This document shows, piece by piece, positions 25,166 through 33,196 of a stretch of 64,000 nt of DNA (within the stretch, counting starts at the first letter, position 1; each line of letters starts with the position of its first letter). The stretch comes from a virus. The position numbers were made by a program, and so were the translations under genes. The notes beneath the pieces are model-generated. The model saw only the letters and a program-made list of their open reading frames with translations, had not been told where the DNA came from and did not search any database. Location of the stretch: positions 24,636 to 88,635 of IMG/VR virus record IMGVR_UViG_3300046817_000837, one strand, 5' to 3'.

Positions 25166-25495
25166 ATGGAAATCCCGAGGCTCGCCAGCCCGGCCACGAA
25201 CCCCAACGGCTACCTGGCCGCGGTCGGCGCGGTGCTCGCCGCCGTGGTCATGATCTACAACGCCGTCAATCACCGCGGCCCGGTTGACGCCACCGTGATC
25301 GTCTCCGGCGCCGGCGCGCTCCTCGCGCTGCTCAGCCGTCAGTACGTCACCCCGGTCAGCGACCCGCGCGACGGCAACGGGAACTCCCTCGCGGCGGTGC
25401 CCGCTCCCCTGGCACCGGTTCTCAGGACGGCAGCCGGCTTGAAGAGCACCAGTGACCTGCATGCTGCTGAGGACACGCCGCCGGGCCAGCCATGA
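25166..25495 (+). CDS. Two-span membrane protein, holin-like
   Basis: 109 residues, ATG 25166 after CAGGAGGAGAAGCC. NPNGYLAAVGAVLAAVVMIY and DATVIVSGAGALLALLSRQY are two membrane helices; QYVTPVSDPRDGNG follows, a pattern seen in small actinophage membrane proteins annotated as holins. Position at the head of the lysis block supports a role in membrane permeabilisation, unproven. Confidence 0.6.
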   Translation: MEIPRLASPATNPNGYLAAVGAVLAAVVMIYNAVNHRGPVDATVIVSGAGALLALLSRQYVTPVSDPRDGNGNSLAAVPAPLAPVLRTAAGLKSTSDLHAAEDTPPGQP

Positions 25496-26385
25496 GCGAT
25501 CTCGCCGGGGACGCCCCGGGCACGATCATCGTCGCCGGGGACTGGCACGGCAATACGCCCTGGGCGCTGCACGTCATCGGCGTGGCAGCGCGGCTGCTGG
25601 AGGGCGAGGAGCAGCCGGTAATCCTTCATTTGGGCGACTTCGGTATCTGGCCTGGCCCCGCGGGACAGCGGTACGTGCACGAGGTCAGGCGAGCCTGCCG
25701 GGAGAAGGGCGTGACGCTGTGGTTCATTGACGGCAACCACGAGGATTTCACCCGGCTGCACCGGTTTGACATCCGCGAGGGGACCGCTGAGCCGGCGCCC
25801 GGCATGTGGTGGCTACCGCGCAACACCCGCTGGACCTGGCACGGCCGTACGTGGCACGCACTGGGCGGCGCGGTGAGCGTGGACCGGGCGATCCGGCACG
25901 AGGGCATCAGCTGGTGGCCGCAGGAGGAGATCACGAGGTCGCAGGCGCGCGAGGCCATCGCGGCCGGCCCGGCGGACGTCCTTGTCACCCATGACTGTCC
26001 CGCAGGCGTGCGGCACTCATTCGGGCCGCCGCCGTCCTTCTGGGATGACCGCGACCTGGCGCGCAGTGACGCGCACCGCGAGCGGCTCCAGGACGTGGTC
26101 AGTGCCGTGCAGCCGCGGTGGATCATGCACGGGCACCTGCACCGGGCCTACCAGCGCAACTGCGACTTCGGCTACGGCCCGGTAGAAGTCACCGGCCTGG
26201 ACTGCGATGGCAGTGACGGAAACTACGCCGTGCTAGATGTGCGCACCATGGCATGGGAGCGGTTACGGCCCTGCTGCCCCGGCCCTTACGGCAGTCCCGC
26301 TTCCCCGGCTGCGCTCTTTTCAGTTACGTTCAGTGACAGAAAATCACCGAAGGTGGATTCCGTTACCGTTGCGCCAGGCGCATGA
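25492..26385 (+). CDS. Calcineurin-like metallophosphoesterase
   Basis: 297 residues. All metal motifs are visible: AGDWHGN (D-x-H), LGDFGIW (GD), DGNHEDF (GNHE), LVTHDCPAG (His), MHGHLH (GHxH). Probably cleaves phosphoesters in nucleotides, nucleic acid or cell-wall intermediates. ATGA-coupled to the holin-like gene. The last ~45 residues (after NYAVLDVRTM) look unstructured. Confidence 0.8.
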   Translation: MSDLAGDAPGTIIVAGDWHGNTPWALHVIGVAARLLEGEEQPVILHLGDFGIWPGPAGQRYVHEVRRACREKGVTLWFIDGNHEDFTRLHRFDIREGTAEPAPGMWWLPRNTRWTWHGRTWHALGGAVSVDRAIRHEGISWWPQEEITRSQAREAIAAGPADVLVTHDCPAGVRHSFGPPPSFWDDRDLARSDAHRERLQDVVSAVQPRWIMHGHLHRAYQRNCDFGYGPVEVTGLDCDGSDGNYAVLDVRTMAWERLRPCCPGPYGSPASPAALFSVTFSDRKSPKVDSVTVAPGA

Positions 26386-26413
26386 TCAGGGAAGCACCGT
26401 CAAGGAGGGGCAG

Positions 26414-26941
26414 ATGACAATCAACGGACTCCTGCCAGGGGACGTCCTGGCTACCCGCACCCCTGGCGCGTGGCCGGACACGATGATCCGCCTGGGGTCA
26501 GCGCTGCTGGACAAGCCGAACCTGAGTAACCACGTCGCCGTCGTGCACCACTGGGATGCCAGCGGGACGCTGTGGGTCATCGAGGGACGGCCCGGCGGGG
26601 TCGGCTGGCGGAACGCGAGCGACTACCTGTCCTCGCGGTGGACGCTGTCCAACGTCGCCCAGCCGAAGACGGACGCGCAGCGCAAGGTCATCACGGACGG
26701 CGCGGTGGCGATCCTCGGCATGCCGTACGACTGGGCGGCCATCATCGGCGACGGCCTGGACGACCTGCACCTGTGGAGCCCCGTGCACGGCCAGGTCCAG
26801 GGGCACGCGGTGTGCTCCGCGGTGGCGGCGCTGCTGTACGACAAGGCGGCCCTGGCACGTCCCGCGGGAGATGAAAGGCGCATCCAGCCCGCGGACTGGG
26901 CAGAATTCGTGGTCACACAGGGCTGGGCGGTGGCGCGGTGA
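26414..26941 (+). CDS. YiiX/permuted NlpC-P60-like hydrolase
   Basis: 175 residues, ATG 26414 after AAGGAGGGG. GDVLATRTPGAWPDTMIRLG, then LSNHVAVVHHWDASG with the His, WVIEGRPGGVGWR, GMPYDWAAIIGDGL and GHAVCSAVAALLYDKA with the likely catalytic Cys. In the permuted papain-like fold the His precedes the Cys, as here. Likely an amidase/peptidase acting on lipid or peptidoglycan substrates; lies in the lysis block. Confidence 0.6.
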   Translation: MTINGLLPGDVLATRTPGAWPDTMIRLGSALLDKPNLSNHVAVVHHWDASGTLWVIEGRPGGVGWRNASDYLSSRWTLSNVAQPKTDAQRKVITDGAVAILGMPYDWAAIIGDGLDDLHLWSPVHGQVQGHAVCSAVAALLYDKAALARPAGDERRIQPADWAEFVVTQGWAVAR

Positions 26942-27126
26942 GGGTGCTCATCGACTGGGACGATCAGTACCCGGCGCTGTACCTGCGGTTCGGGGGCTAC
27001 GGGACTGAAGGAGAGACGGAAGTGCCCGATGACGTCGCTGAGCGATGGCGCGCAACGTGGGACGCGTGGTGGGAGCTGGCTGACGAGGTCCGCGCCTTCG
27101 AGGCGGAGCGGGGCGTGACTCAGTGA
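26938..27126 (+). CDS. Hypothetical acidic protein
   Basis: 62 residues, GTGA overlap. LIDWDDQYPALYLRFGGYG then a helical part (VAERWRATWDAWWELADEVR). Likely a small soluble partner of neighbouring genes; not recognised. Confidence 0.5.
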   Translation: MRVLIDWDDQYPALYLRFGGYGTEGETEVPDDVAERWRATWDAWWELADEVRAFEAERGVTQ

Positions 27127-27404
27127 GTCTGACCGATTCAGAGCTGGAGGAACAGGTCCGCAGGATGCGGTCGATCGGGATGTCCACCCGCAAGATCGCC
27201 GAGACGATCGGGGACGTCAGCCAGTCCACCGTCGTGCGGATGCTCCAGAAGATCAACTCCGGCCCGCAGCCGATCCTGCGCGATAAGCCCCCGCCTGGGC
27301 GGATGGTCACGACCGCATGGGTCACGATCGCGGTCGTCGCGGTGGTGATGGCGGTGGCGTTCATCGTGCTGACCGCTGCCGTGGCCACCATCGCCTGGAA
27401 GTAA
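27123..27404 (+). CDS. Helix-turn-helix protein with C-terminal membrane anchor
   Basis: 93 residues. Residues ~5-45 form a resolvase-type HTH (LEEQVRRMRSIGMSTRKIAE, IGDVSQSTVVRML). Residues ~60-92 are hydrophobic (VTIAVVAVVMAVAFIVLTAA). The combination would tether a DNA-binding domain to the membrane. Found between the hydrolase genes. Alternatively the HTH binds no DNA. Confidence 0.6.
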   Translation: MSLTDSELEEQVRRMRSIGMSTRKIAETIGDVSQSTVVRMLQKINSGPQPILRDKPPPGRMVTTAWVTIAVVAVVMAVAFIVLTAAVATIAWK

Positions 27405-27555
27405 CGAATCGATCACGGGTCAGGGCTGTGCGGCCCGGGCTCGTGATTCATTCGTGATTCACTCGCCGTTCTGCTTGTGCGCTTGCAGATGCACGTGCTT
27501 GGCTTCTGGATGTTTCGGAGTCTTTCCCCGTCTCAATCCAGGAGCGTGATGCGCC

Positions 27556-28395
27556 ATGAGGTGGCGCCGTTACCGGCCACAGCCCTCGGCAGAGGCAGGC
27601 ACGATGCCGCTGCCGCGGGCAGCAGGTCCTGCTGACTGCACTACCCCGATGCCCGCGGTTCGCACATCGCGGTTCCTCACCCCGGCCCGCACGGGAATTG
27701 CGGCCCTGGCCGTCGCGGCCGTTACCGCCGGCACCGCGCTGGCGCTGGTAGCCCCGGCCAGCCCCGCGCTCGGCGCCGCCGACGCGCTTGCTGTCCCTGC
27801 CGCGGCTGCCATCCCGGTCACGTACGCGGATACGGGCAGTCCTGCCCTAGACAAGGCGCAGCGGGCCGCGGCTACGGGCCTGGCCACCGCGAAGGCCGAC
27901 GCCCTGGCCGTGCACCAGGCTCACCTGTCTCACACGACGCACCTGGCAGTACTCACGCGCCTGGCCGCGCAGAAGAAGGCCGCGGCAGCCGCCGCACGGC
28001 AGCTCCTCATCGAGCAGGCTGCCGCGAAGAAGGCGCACAGCGTCGCGCCTGTCGCGCACCACCAGCCCGCAGGCTCCTCCGGAGGGTCCTCCTCATCCGG
28101 GTCATCCGGCTGCTCTGACCCGTCCGGTCACCTGACCGCCTCCCAGATGAGCATGCTCTGGCTGTGCGCCGGCGGCCCGTCCTGGGCGGTCAGCCACGCG
28201 CTGCGGATCGCCATGTGCGAGAGCGGCTGGAACACCTTCGCGCACAACCCCAGCGGCGCGACCGGCTTGTGGCAGATCCTCGGCCAGGTCACCGCCTTCG
28301 GGGGCAGCTTGCGCGACGCGCACGTCAACGCGCTCAACGCCGTGGCCAAGTTCCGGGCCAGCGGCGACACCTTCGCCCAGTGGGTGTGCCAGTGA
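27556..28395 (+). CDS. Secreted transglycosylase-like (SLT/Rpf-like) protein
   Basis: 279 residues. Membrane/signal segment at ~45-72 (TGIAALAVAAVTAGTALALV), an Ala/Lys/His helical linker (~90-165), Ser/Gly linker, then a lysozyme-like domain: ALRIAMCESGWNTFAHNPSG with the catalytic Glu, GATGLWQIL and FRASGDTFAQWVC. Two or three Cys may form disulfides outside the cell. Candidate endolysin or wall-remodelling enzyme. Confidence 0.7.
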   Translation: MRWRRYRPQPSAEAGTMPLPRAAGPADCTTPMPAVRTSRFLTPARTGIAALAVAAVTAGTALALVAPASPALGAADALAVPAAAAIPVTYADTGSPALDKAQRAAATGLATAKADALAVHQAHLSHTTHLAVLTRLAAQKKAAAAAARQLLIEQAAAKKAHSVAPVAHHQPAGSSGGSSSSGSSGCSDPSGHLTASQMSMLWLCAGGPSWAVSHALRIAMCESGWNTFAHNPSGATGLWQILGQVTAFGGSLRDAHVNALNAVAKFRASGDTFAQWVCQ

Positions 28396-28817
28396 CCGCC
28401 ATGACCGCCGTCATCTCCTCCCCGGTGACGGTCGCGTCCCTCGCGCTGATCGCCGGGATCATCGGGTGCTGCGGCGCCTGGCTGCTGGGCGGGGTCCTCG
28501 GTTACAAGCGGGGGTACTCACGCGGCGCGTTCGAGGCCAGCCTTGACGCGACCGTGAGCGCCATGCCAGCCGCCCGGCGCTCTGCGGAGTGGCGTCCCCC
28601 CGTCACGCCGGACGGCTGGGTGAGCCTCCCGCCCGTCAGGCAGCGGATCACCCCGGTCCAGGCCACCGCGCTGCTGCCCCGCGTCGCCGAGCCCTACCGG
28701 CAAGGCCCGGTGAACGTCACCGCGCCTCAGCCTGCTATCGGGCTGTCCGACGCCGAATGGCTCGATCAGATGGCCCGGCAGGCTGAGGAGTTCCGGGAGA
28801 AGATGTCATGCCCGTAA
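28392..28817 (+). CDS. Single-span membrane protein in lysis block
   Basis: 141 residues, GTG start at GTGA overlap. Hydrophobic SVTV..ASLALIAGIIGCCGAW-type segment near the N-terminus with YKRGYSRGAFEASLD after it, then a Pro-rich soluble part ending WLDQMARQAEEFREKM. Possibly a second holin or spanin-like factor; no clear family. Confidence 0.5.
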   Translation: MTAMTAVISSPVTVASLALIAGIIGCCGAWLLGGVLGYKRGYSRGAFEASLDATVSAMPAARRSAEWRPPVTPDGWVSLPPVRQRITPVQATALLPRVAEPYRQGPVNVTAPQPAIGLSDAEWLDQMARQAEEFREKMSCP

Positions 28818-29605
28818 TGGAGAGGAAGACCTTGATCAAGCGCATCCTGGCTGTCCTGGCGATGTCCGCCGGGCTGGCCGTCCTCCCTGCCGCGCAGGCC
28901 CTGGCAGCGCCTTCAGCGCCAGCGGCCACCGCCGCGGCTGCCTCGCAGGCCACCGCGCTCCCCGAGCTGGCGGCCCCGGCGGGACTGCGCGCGGCGGTCG
29001 CCCCGCACCGGGCAGTCCTGCGCTGGAACGCCGTCCGCGGCGCCAGTGACTACGAGCTGCGCATCACCGGGCCATCCCGCTTCGACCGGGTGGTGCCCGA
29101 TGGCCTGCGGCATGCCGGGGTCACTGTCGTGCTGGCACCGGGACGGTACTCTGCCGCGGTGCGCGCCGGGCGGTCAGTCCATGACGTGCACGGGCACTGG
29201 TCGGCGGCCCTGGGCTTCACCGTGCCCGGCTCGCACCCGGTGACGACCGGGTCATCCCTGGCGGCCCGCGCGCTGGCCTGGGCATTCGCTCAGGCGGGCA
29301 AGCCGTACGTATGGGGCGGCTCCGGCCCTGGCGGATTCGACTGCTCGGGCCTGGTGATGGCCGCTTACCTGCACGCGGACGGCATCTCCCTGCCGCACAA
29401 CACGGTGGCGATGCTCGGCTCGGGCAAGCTCGCGCGCACGTACAGCCCGCAGCCGGGAGACGCGGCCTTCTACGGCACCGGCCACGTGGAGCTGTACGTC
29501 CGGTCAGGGGTGACGTGGGGCGCGCACCACTCCGGCACGGTGATCGGCTTCACGTACTACGCCGGGAGCTCCTGGAGGCCCACCGCTTTTTACCGGGTCG
29601 TGTAG
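28808..29605 (+). CDS. Secreted NlpC/P60 endopeptidase with FN3-like domain
   Basis: 265 residues. Signal peptide (KRILAVLAMSAGLAVLPAAQALA). Residues ~55-140 resemble a fibronectin-III-like module (AVLRWNAVRGASDYELRI, VTVVLAPGRYSAAVRA). Residues ~150-265 are NlpC/P60: KPYVWGGSGPGGFDCSGLVM (catalytic Cys), QPGDAAFYG, GHVELYV (His), AHHSG. Cuts peptide stems in peptidoglycan. Last gene of the lysis run, followed by a hairpin. Confidence 0.85.
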   Translation: MPVMERKTLIKRILAVLAMSAGLAVLPAAQALAAPSAPAATAAAASQATALPELAAPAGLRAAVAPHRAVLRWNAVRGASDYELRITGPSRFDRVVPDGLRHAGVTVVLAPGRYSAAVRAGRSVHDVHGHWSAALGFTVPGSHPVTTGSSLAARALAWAFAQAGKPYVWGGSGPGGFDCSGLVMAAYLHADGISLPHNTVAMLGSGKLARTYSPQPGDAAFYGTGHVELYVRSGVTWGAHHSGTVIGFTYYAGSSWRPTAFYRVV

Positions 29606-29622
29606 CCCCCTCCCGGTAGACA

Positions 29623-29661
29623 GGAAGGCCCTCTGCCCTCCCCCCCAGCAGAGGGCCTTCC
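29623..29661 (+). terminator. Hairpin after the lysis block
   Basis: GGAAGGCCCTCTGC / GCAGAGGGCCTTCC, perfect 14-bp stem, 11-base loop, 18 bases after the NlpC/P60 stop. No U run. Confidence 0.65.
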
Positions 29662-29737
29662 GCCTGCCCGGACGACCGCAACAGACTTTTATAAGGTACG
29701 CTGCCTCTCGCAGGCAATCACCTCTGAAAGGCAGCAA

Positions 29738-30454
29738 ATGACCTTGTCCGGAAAGCGCCTCGCGGCGGCAGCCGTTGCGGCCATCGCCCTCACGGGAACA
29801 GCCGCCGGAGCCGCGTACGCGGCAGGCGCCGCCACCGTCATCCAGCCGAAGGCCGTGTACGCCTGCGAGGGCAGCGGGCACGTCGCGGTGACGTTCCTGT
29901 CCACGCCGTCCGCAACCTGCCCGGCCGGAACCACGTCCATCATCGTCGGCGCGCAGGGACCGAAGGGCAGCACGGGCGCGGCCGGCCCGCAAGGTGACGC
30001 CGGAGCGCAGGGACCGTCCGGGGTAGTAAGCGCGGGCGTCCACGATCTCGGCGCCGTCGCCAGCGTGCCGACAGGAGGCGGGTTCGTCGCCAACTCCACG
30101 GAAGTCGGCACGGTCAGCCTGCCCGCGGGCACTTACCAGCTGAGCCTGGCCGCCAAGGCCACCCCGCCCTCCGGCGGCACCGGGGCAGTCGAGGAGTTTC
30201 CCCAGTTCTTCGTCTACGACCAGGTAAAGAACAGCGGTTTCACCGGGGACCTGCTGAATGCCGGCGCCGGCGCGCTGGAGTCCGGGACGCACGCCACGAT
30301 TGACAGCTACTTCAGCGGGTCCGGGCTATTCACGCTGAGCACGGCTACCACGCTGCACGTCTACGCATTCGGCTACGACTCCGATACTGGCGCGGGCAGT
30401 TATGTCCTGGACGACCTGGCAATTACGGCGATCCAGGTCGTTCCCGCAGCCTGA
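29738..30454 (+). CDS. Secreted collagen-like protein
   Basis: 238 residues. Signal peptide (KRLAAAAVAAIALTGTAAGA...YA), a short Cys-containing domain, then Gly-X-Y triplets (GPKGSTGAAGPQGDAGAQGP; eight triplets) and a C-terminal beta domain ending in VLDDLAITAIQVVP. Promoter-like TTATAAGGTACGCT lies upstream, a hairpin lies before it and a terminator after it, so it is expressed alone, as lysogenic-conversion 'moron' genes are. Possible cell-surface or virion decoration protein. Confidence 0.65.
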   Translation: MTLSGKRLAAAAVAAIALTGTAAGAAYAAGAATVIQPKAVYACEGSGHVAVTFLSTPSATCPAGTTSIIVGAQGPKGSTGAAGPQGDAGAQGPSGVVSAGVHDLGAVASVPTGGGFVANSTEVGTVSLPAGTYQLSLAAKATPPSGGTGAVEEFPQFFVYDQVKNSGFTGDLLNAGAGALESGTHATIDSYFSGSGLFTLSTATTLHVYAFGYDSDTGAGSYVLDDLAITAIQVVPAA

Positions 30455-30477
30455 GCGCGTACGCCGCCCCTGTGCCC

Positions 30478-30521
30478 GAAGGCCCCTCGCATGGCGACGT
30501 GCGAGGGGCCTTCGCCTTTTC
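30478..30521 (+). terminator. Intrinsic terminator
   Basis: GAAGGCCCCTCGCA / TGCGAGGGGCCTTC, 14-bp perfect stem, 8-base loop, followed by GCCTTTT. Lies between converging genes and may act both ways. Confidence 0.85.
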
Positions 30522-30930
30522 AGTGACCGTTCTCGTCGCGGGATAGCTGCTGCTGATCGGTCAGCCCGGGGGTGAGGCGCCCGTCATGACGGGGATTAGG
30601 GTAATCGGAGTGCTTGCGGGCTCCCCTGCGCTGCTCGAACCAGATCATGACCGCCCGCCAGGCGACGATGCCGACGATTGCCGAGAGGAAGAAGGCCGCG
30701 ACCCACTGGAGTACGTCGGAGGAGATCCCGAAGTCAAGGAACAGCCACGAGCCGAAGAGCGTGCCGGCGATGCACAGTTCCAGGATGACGATGTTGCGGC
30801 CCCACCAGGACTGCCACCAGGGCCAGTAGACGGACGTGACCGGGACGAACAGCAGTGACGTGATGAACGCCGCGTTGATGAGCACGTGGTCGATGACCGT
30901 GAGAACGTGATCCTGTGGCAAACCCCTCAC
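30520..30930 (-). CDS. Multi-span membrane protein
   Basis: 136 residues with about three membrane helices (HVLINAAFITSLLFVPVTSV, IVILELCIAGTLFGSWLFL, AAFFLSAIVGIVAWRAVMIW) and a polar C-terminal tail. PWWQSWWGRNIV between helices is typical of a small actinophage membrane family often next to holins. Precise role unknown. Confidence 0.6.
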   Translation of the reverse strand: MRGLPQDHVLTVIDHVLINAAFITSLLFVPVTSVYWPWWQSWWGRNIVILELCIAGTLFGSWLFLDFGISSDVLQWVAAFFLSAIVGIVAWRAVMIWFEQRRGARKHSDYPNPRHDGRLTPGLTDQQQLSRDENGH

Positions 30931-31124
30931 CCTCCCCGGTGCCGGGCCGCCCGCGTGATGAGGACATCAAGCCGGGCTGACACGTGGTTGTCCTGCCGCA
31001 TCTCGCTGAGCGGGACTACCACATTATGCCGTGCCGCACGCAGCCGGGCCTCTGCCGCCTCGCGGGCCTCTCGGGCCTCGCGGGCGTCATTGCTCTCGGT
31101 CCGCACCCAGAATCTCCACCTCAT
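30927..31124 (-). CDS. Small coiled-coil protein (DUF7620-like)
   Basis: 65 residues. RFWVRTES start, charged heptad-like helix (AREAREAREAAEARLRAARH), then LSEMRQDNHVSARL. The pattern F(W)...REA..AR...A......L...R..NH is that of a common small actinophage protein. Coupled to its neighbours. Confidence 0.6.
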   Translation of the reverse strand: MRWRFWVRTESNDAREAREAREAAEARLRAARHNVVVPLSEMRQDNHVSARLDVLITRAARHRGG

Positions 31125-31378
31125 GGGCCTGGCTGCTTCCCTGCCTCAACTGCGATGCGCTTCATCGCGGCAAAAAGCTCCTTGGCGGCGCCACCCTGGT
31201 CAAGTACCTGCTCGGCGACCTTCTGGTTGAGCTCGGCGGCGGCCTTCCAGTCATCACGCTGCTTGCGCATGTCGTCCAGCTCGCCCTTGCGGACAACCTG
31301 GCCTGAGATGAGAAGGCCAATGAAGACGACGATCGCCCCGCCGTTCTCCAGCAGGGTGATGATGTCATGCGCTCCCAA
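31121..31378 (-). CDS. Membrane-anchored coiled-coil protein
   Basis: 85 residues. N-terminal hydrophobic segment (LLENGGAIVVFIGLLISGQV) then a charged helix (KGELDDMRKQRDDWKAAAEL). Class of small holin-associated membrane proteins with N-terminal helix inserted and coil in the cytoplasm; role unproven. About 118 bases upstream hold no convincing gene. Confidence 0.55.
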   Translation of the reverse strand: MGAHDIITLLENGGAIVVFIGLLISGQVVRKGELDDMRKQRDDWKAAAELNQKVAEQVLDQGGAAKELFAAMKRIAVEAGKQPGP

Positions 31379-31496
31379 CCCACTACCTCATCTGCCCTGA
31401 CGCGGAATTCGTAGTCCAGGGAGATGCCGGCCGGAAGGCGCTCAGCTCCTTGCACGGGAGTTTACGCCGGGAGCCGTGCTTAAACGAGGACCAGCG

Positions 31497-31784
31497 TTAC
31501 AGGAGGGCAGTCTCCAGGCGCGACGGCCCGCAGGAGGAAGGGCAGTAATGACCCGCCCGGTCGAAGGTGACGGCGCACCCGGCCGCGATGACGGCCTCCT
31601 CGCGGGTGGCGCTCAGGCCGCCGTTGAGCCGCTGGCCGTCCAGGTACAGGTGCCAGTACCAGCCGGCCTCGCCCATGTCGGTGATCCGGCGCTCATACTC
31701 CCCGCGGTGCCGCGCCTCCGTTCCCCGCCGCAGGGCGACAGCCAGCTCTGCGGGCAGGGAAGCGGCCGTCGCGTCCTCGCTCAC
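31497..31784 (-). CDS. Hypothetical protein
   Basis: 95 residues from GTG 31784 (GTGA overlap with the XRE gene). YERRITDMGEAGWYWHLYLD, LSATREEAVIAAGCAVTFDR, ends GHYCPSSCGPSRLETALL. A small alpha/beta domain of unknown family. Confidence 0.5.
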   Translation of the reverse strand: MSEDATAASLPAELAVALRRGTEARHRGEYERRITDMGEAGWYWHLYLDGQRLNGGLSATREEAVIAAGCAVTFDRAGHYCPSSCGPSRLETALL

Positions 31785-32213
31785 GCCGGGCCGGCGCACC
31801 CGGGCTCGTGGCCGGAGAGCGCCTCGCACCGCGGGCAGGGAACGCGGAACACGGGCTCGCGGAACACGGGGATCACGCTCCCGGGGGGCAGGAGGTCCGC
31901 CGGCTCGCAGCCCAGCGCGTCGCACATCTGAGCGAGGGTGGCGGTCTTCGGCCTGCGGTGGCCGTTCTCGATCTTGGCGATGGCGTCCGGCGTGATGGTG
32001 TACTTGCCCTCACTCGGGCACAGTGCCTCGTGGCTGTACGGCCGGCCGCAATGCGAGCACGGGCCGTTGCTCATCGCCTCAGCCAGCTGCGCCCGGTTCA
32101 TCAGCCTGCTCTGGCGCATGCGGACAAGGCGGGCGCGGTCAATGTCGATTCCCGCGCCCGGTCGCTTGATGGCAGTGGTCCCTGCCCTTCCGCTGCTGGT
32201 CATCCCGTCATGA
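31781..32213 (-). CDS. XRE-type regulator with zinc-finger-like insertion
   Basis: 143 residues from ATG 32213. HTH: RARLVRMRQSRLMNRAQLAE, then an inserted loop CSHCGRPYSHEALCPSEG, then TPDAIAKIENGHRRPKTATL and ALGCEPADLLPP. The Cys-X2-Cys...Cys insertion sits between the second and the recognition helix, where XRE domains normally have a short turn. C-terminus adds another Cys pair (VPCPRCEALSGHEPGC). It may sense zinc or redox, or the insertion may alter DNA recognition. Likely regulates the divergent blocks around it. Confidence 0.65.
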
Positions 32214-32220
32214 TACCCCT

Positions 32221-32475
32221 TCAGACTATTTTGAAGATCAGCAGCATCCCGGGTAACAGCGGCGGCCACCCTGCGGGGCGCAGCAGGTTGTACAGCTCCG
32301 TCAGCAGGCGCGGGTCAGTGCGCCAGTTGTGGTTCCCGTTAGAGAAGGCTTCCGGTGACGTGCACCGGCAGCAGCTCCCCATGGCGCCCAGGACCTCGCC
32401 GAGCGTCTGGGCGATCATGTCCGCCTCAAGCCGGGGGACCTTGATGGTGACCTCGGTCTGCTGGGTGACGTTCAC
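32221..32475 (-). CDS. Hypothetical protein
   Basis: 84 residues, GTG start overlapping the macro-domain gene stop. TEVTIKVPRLEADMIAQTLG, GAMGSCCRCTSPEAFSNGNH, LLTELYNLLRPAGWPPLLPG. Unrecognised; Cys triplet could bind metal. Confidence 0.5.
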   Translation of the reverse strand: MNVTQQTEVTIKVPRLEADMIAQTLGEVLGAMGSCCRCTSPEAFSNGNHNWRTDPRLLTELYNLLRPAGWPPLLPGMLLIFKIV

Positions 32476-32987
32476 GGTCGAGGTGCTTCTCCGGCTGGCA
32501 GGTCGTAGATGGTGACCGGGACGCCGCGCCGGCACAGGGACCACTCGATGACTGGCCGTACCTGGTCCCAGCGGCCCCCGCCCAGCCCGCAGCCGATCCG
32601 CGGCATGTGCACGGAGGCACCGGTCTTGCGGGCCTCCTCACCGACCGCCCGCAGCGCGCCGCCGAGCTCGGCGTACCGGACCGGCGGCAGCCCGTCGCCG
32701 GCGGGCGAGCTGGCAGTGCCCCGCTGCGCGATCATGTTGGCCACCACCGTCTGGTCATCGACGCGGACCAGCTGCGTGTACCCGAGCTCGAAGTGCGGCC
32801 CCTCCCGCGCCCACAGCCGGTATTCCTCCTCCGGCTCCGGCCACCGCGCGGAGATGGCCATGACGAACCCGGAGCCCCAGGCGCCGATGTCGTTGCAGAC
32901 GTGCGCGATGATGCGCTGCCCGTCCGCCTGCGGCATCGTGGCGTCCCCGGTGACGTACAGCAGCGGTGCCCGCTGGATGGTGATCAT
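32472..32987 (-). CDS. Macro-domain protein (ADP-ribose binding/hydrolase)
   Basis: 171 residues. Macro-domain pattern: LLYVTGDATMPQADGQRIIA, HVCNDIGAWGSGFVMAIS (the ND..G.WG.G loop), VANMIAQ, ASVHMPRIGCGLGGG.W, VPVTIYDLP. It resembles Poa1/DUF2362-like ADP-ribose phosphatases widely carried by phages. It could remove ADP-ribose marks or clear ADP-ribose signals made by host defence toxins (DarT-like, Thoeris-like); the target is inferred. Confidence 0.8.
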   Translation of the reverse strand: MITIQRAPLLYVTGDATMPQADGQRIIAHVCNDIGAWGSGFVMAISARWPEPEEEYRLWAREGPHFELGYTQLVRVDDQTVVANMIAQRGTASSPAGDGLPPVRYAELGGALRAVGEEARKTGASVHMPRIGCGLGGGRWDQVRPVIEWSLCRRGVPVTIYDLPAGEAPRP

Positions 32988-33196
32988 TAGCAGCTCCCGA
33001 ACTTAAAGGACATGAACCCGGCCTCGTCTCCGGATGAGGGGGTGAGGAAACCCAGGGCCTTCAGCCGCTGCACGTCCTCAGGCGTCACCAGCGCCGGGTC
33101 AATGTTCACCCACAGCACGTCGTGCTCGCAGACGGTCGGGCTCTCCGGATTGCCGTACTTGCGGAAGATGACCAGTGCCGCGATCAGGTCATCCAT
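32987..33196 (-). CDS. Hypothetical protein
   Basis: 69 residues from ATG 33196. LIAALVIFRKYGNPESPTVC, EHDVLWVNIDPALVTPEDVQ, RLKALGFLTPSSGDEAGFMS. The pattern (EHD.L.V...P..V...D...L..LGF) is that of a small phage family of unknown role. Confidence 0.55.
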   Translation of the reverse strand: MDDLIAALVIFRKYGNPESPTVCEHDVLWVNIDPALVTPEDVQRLKALGFLTPSSGDEAGFMSFKFGSC

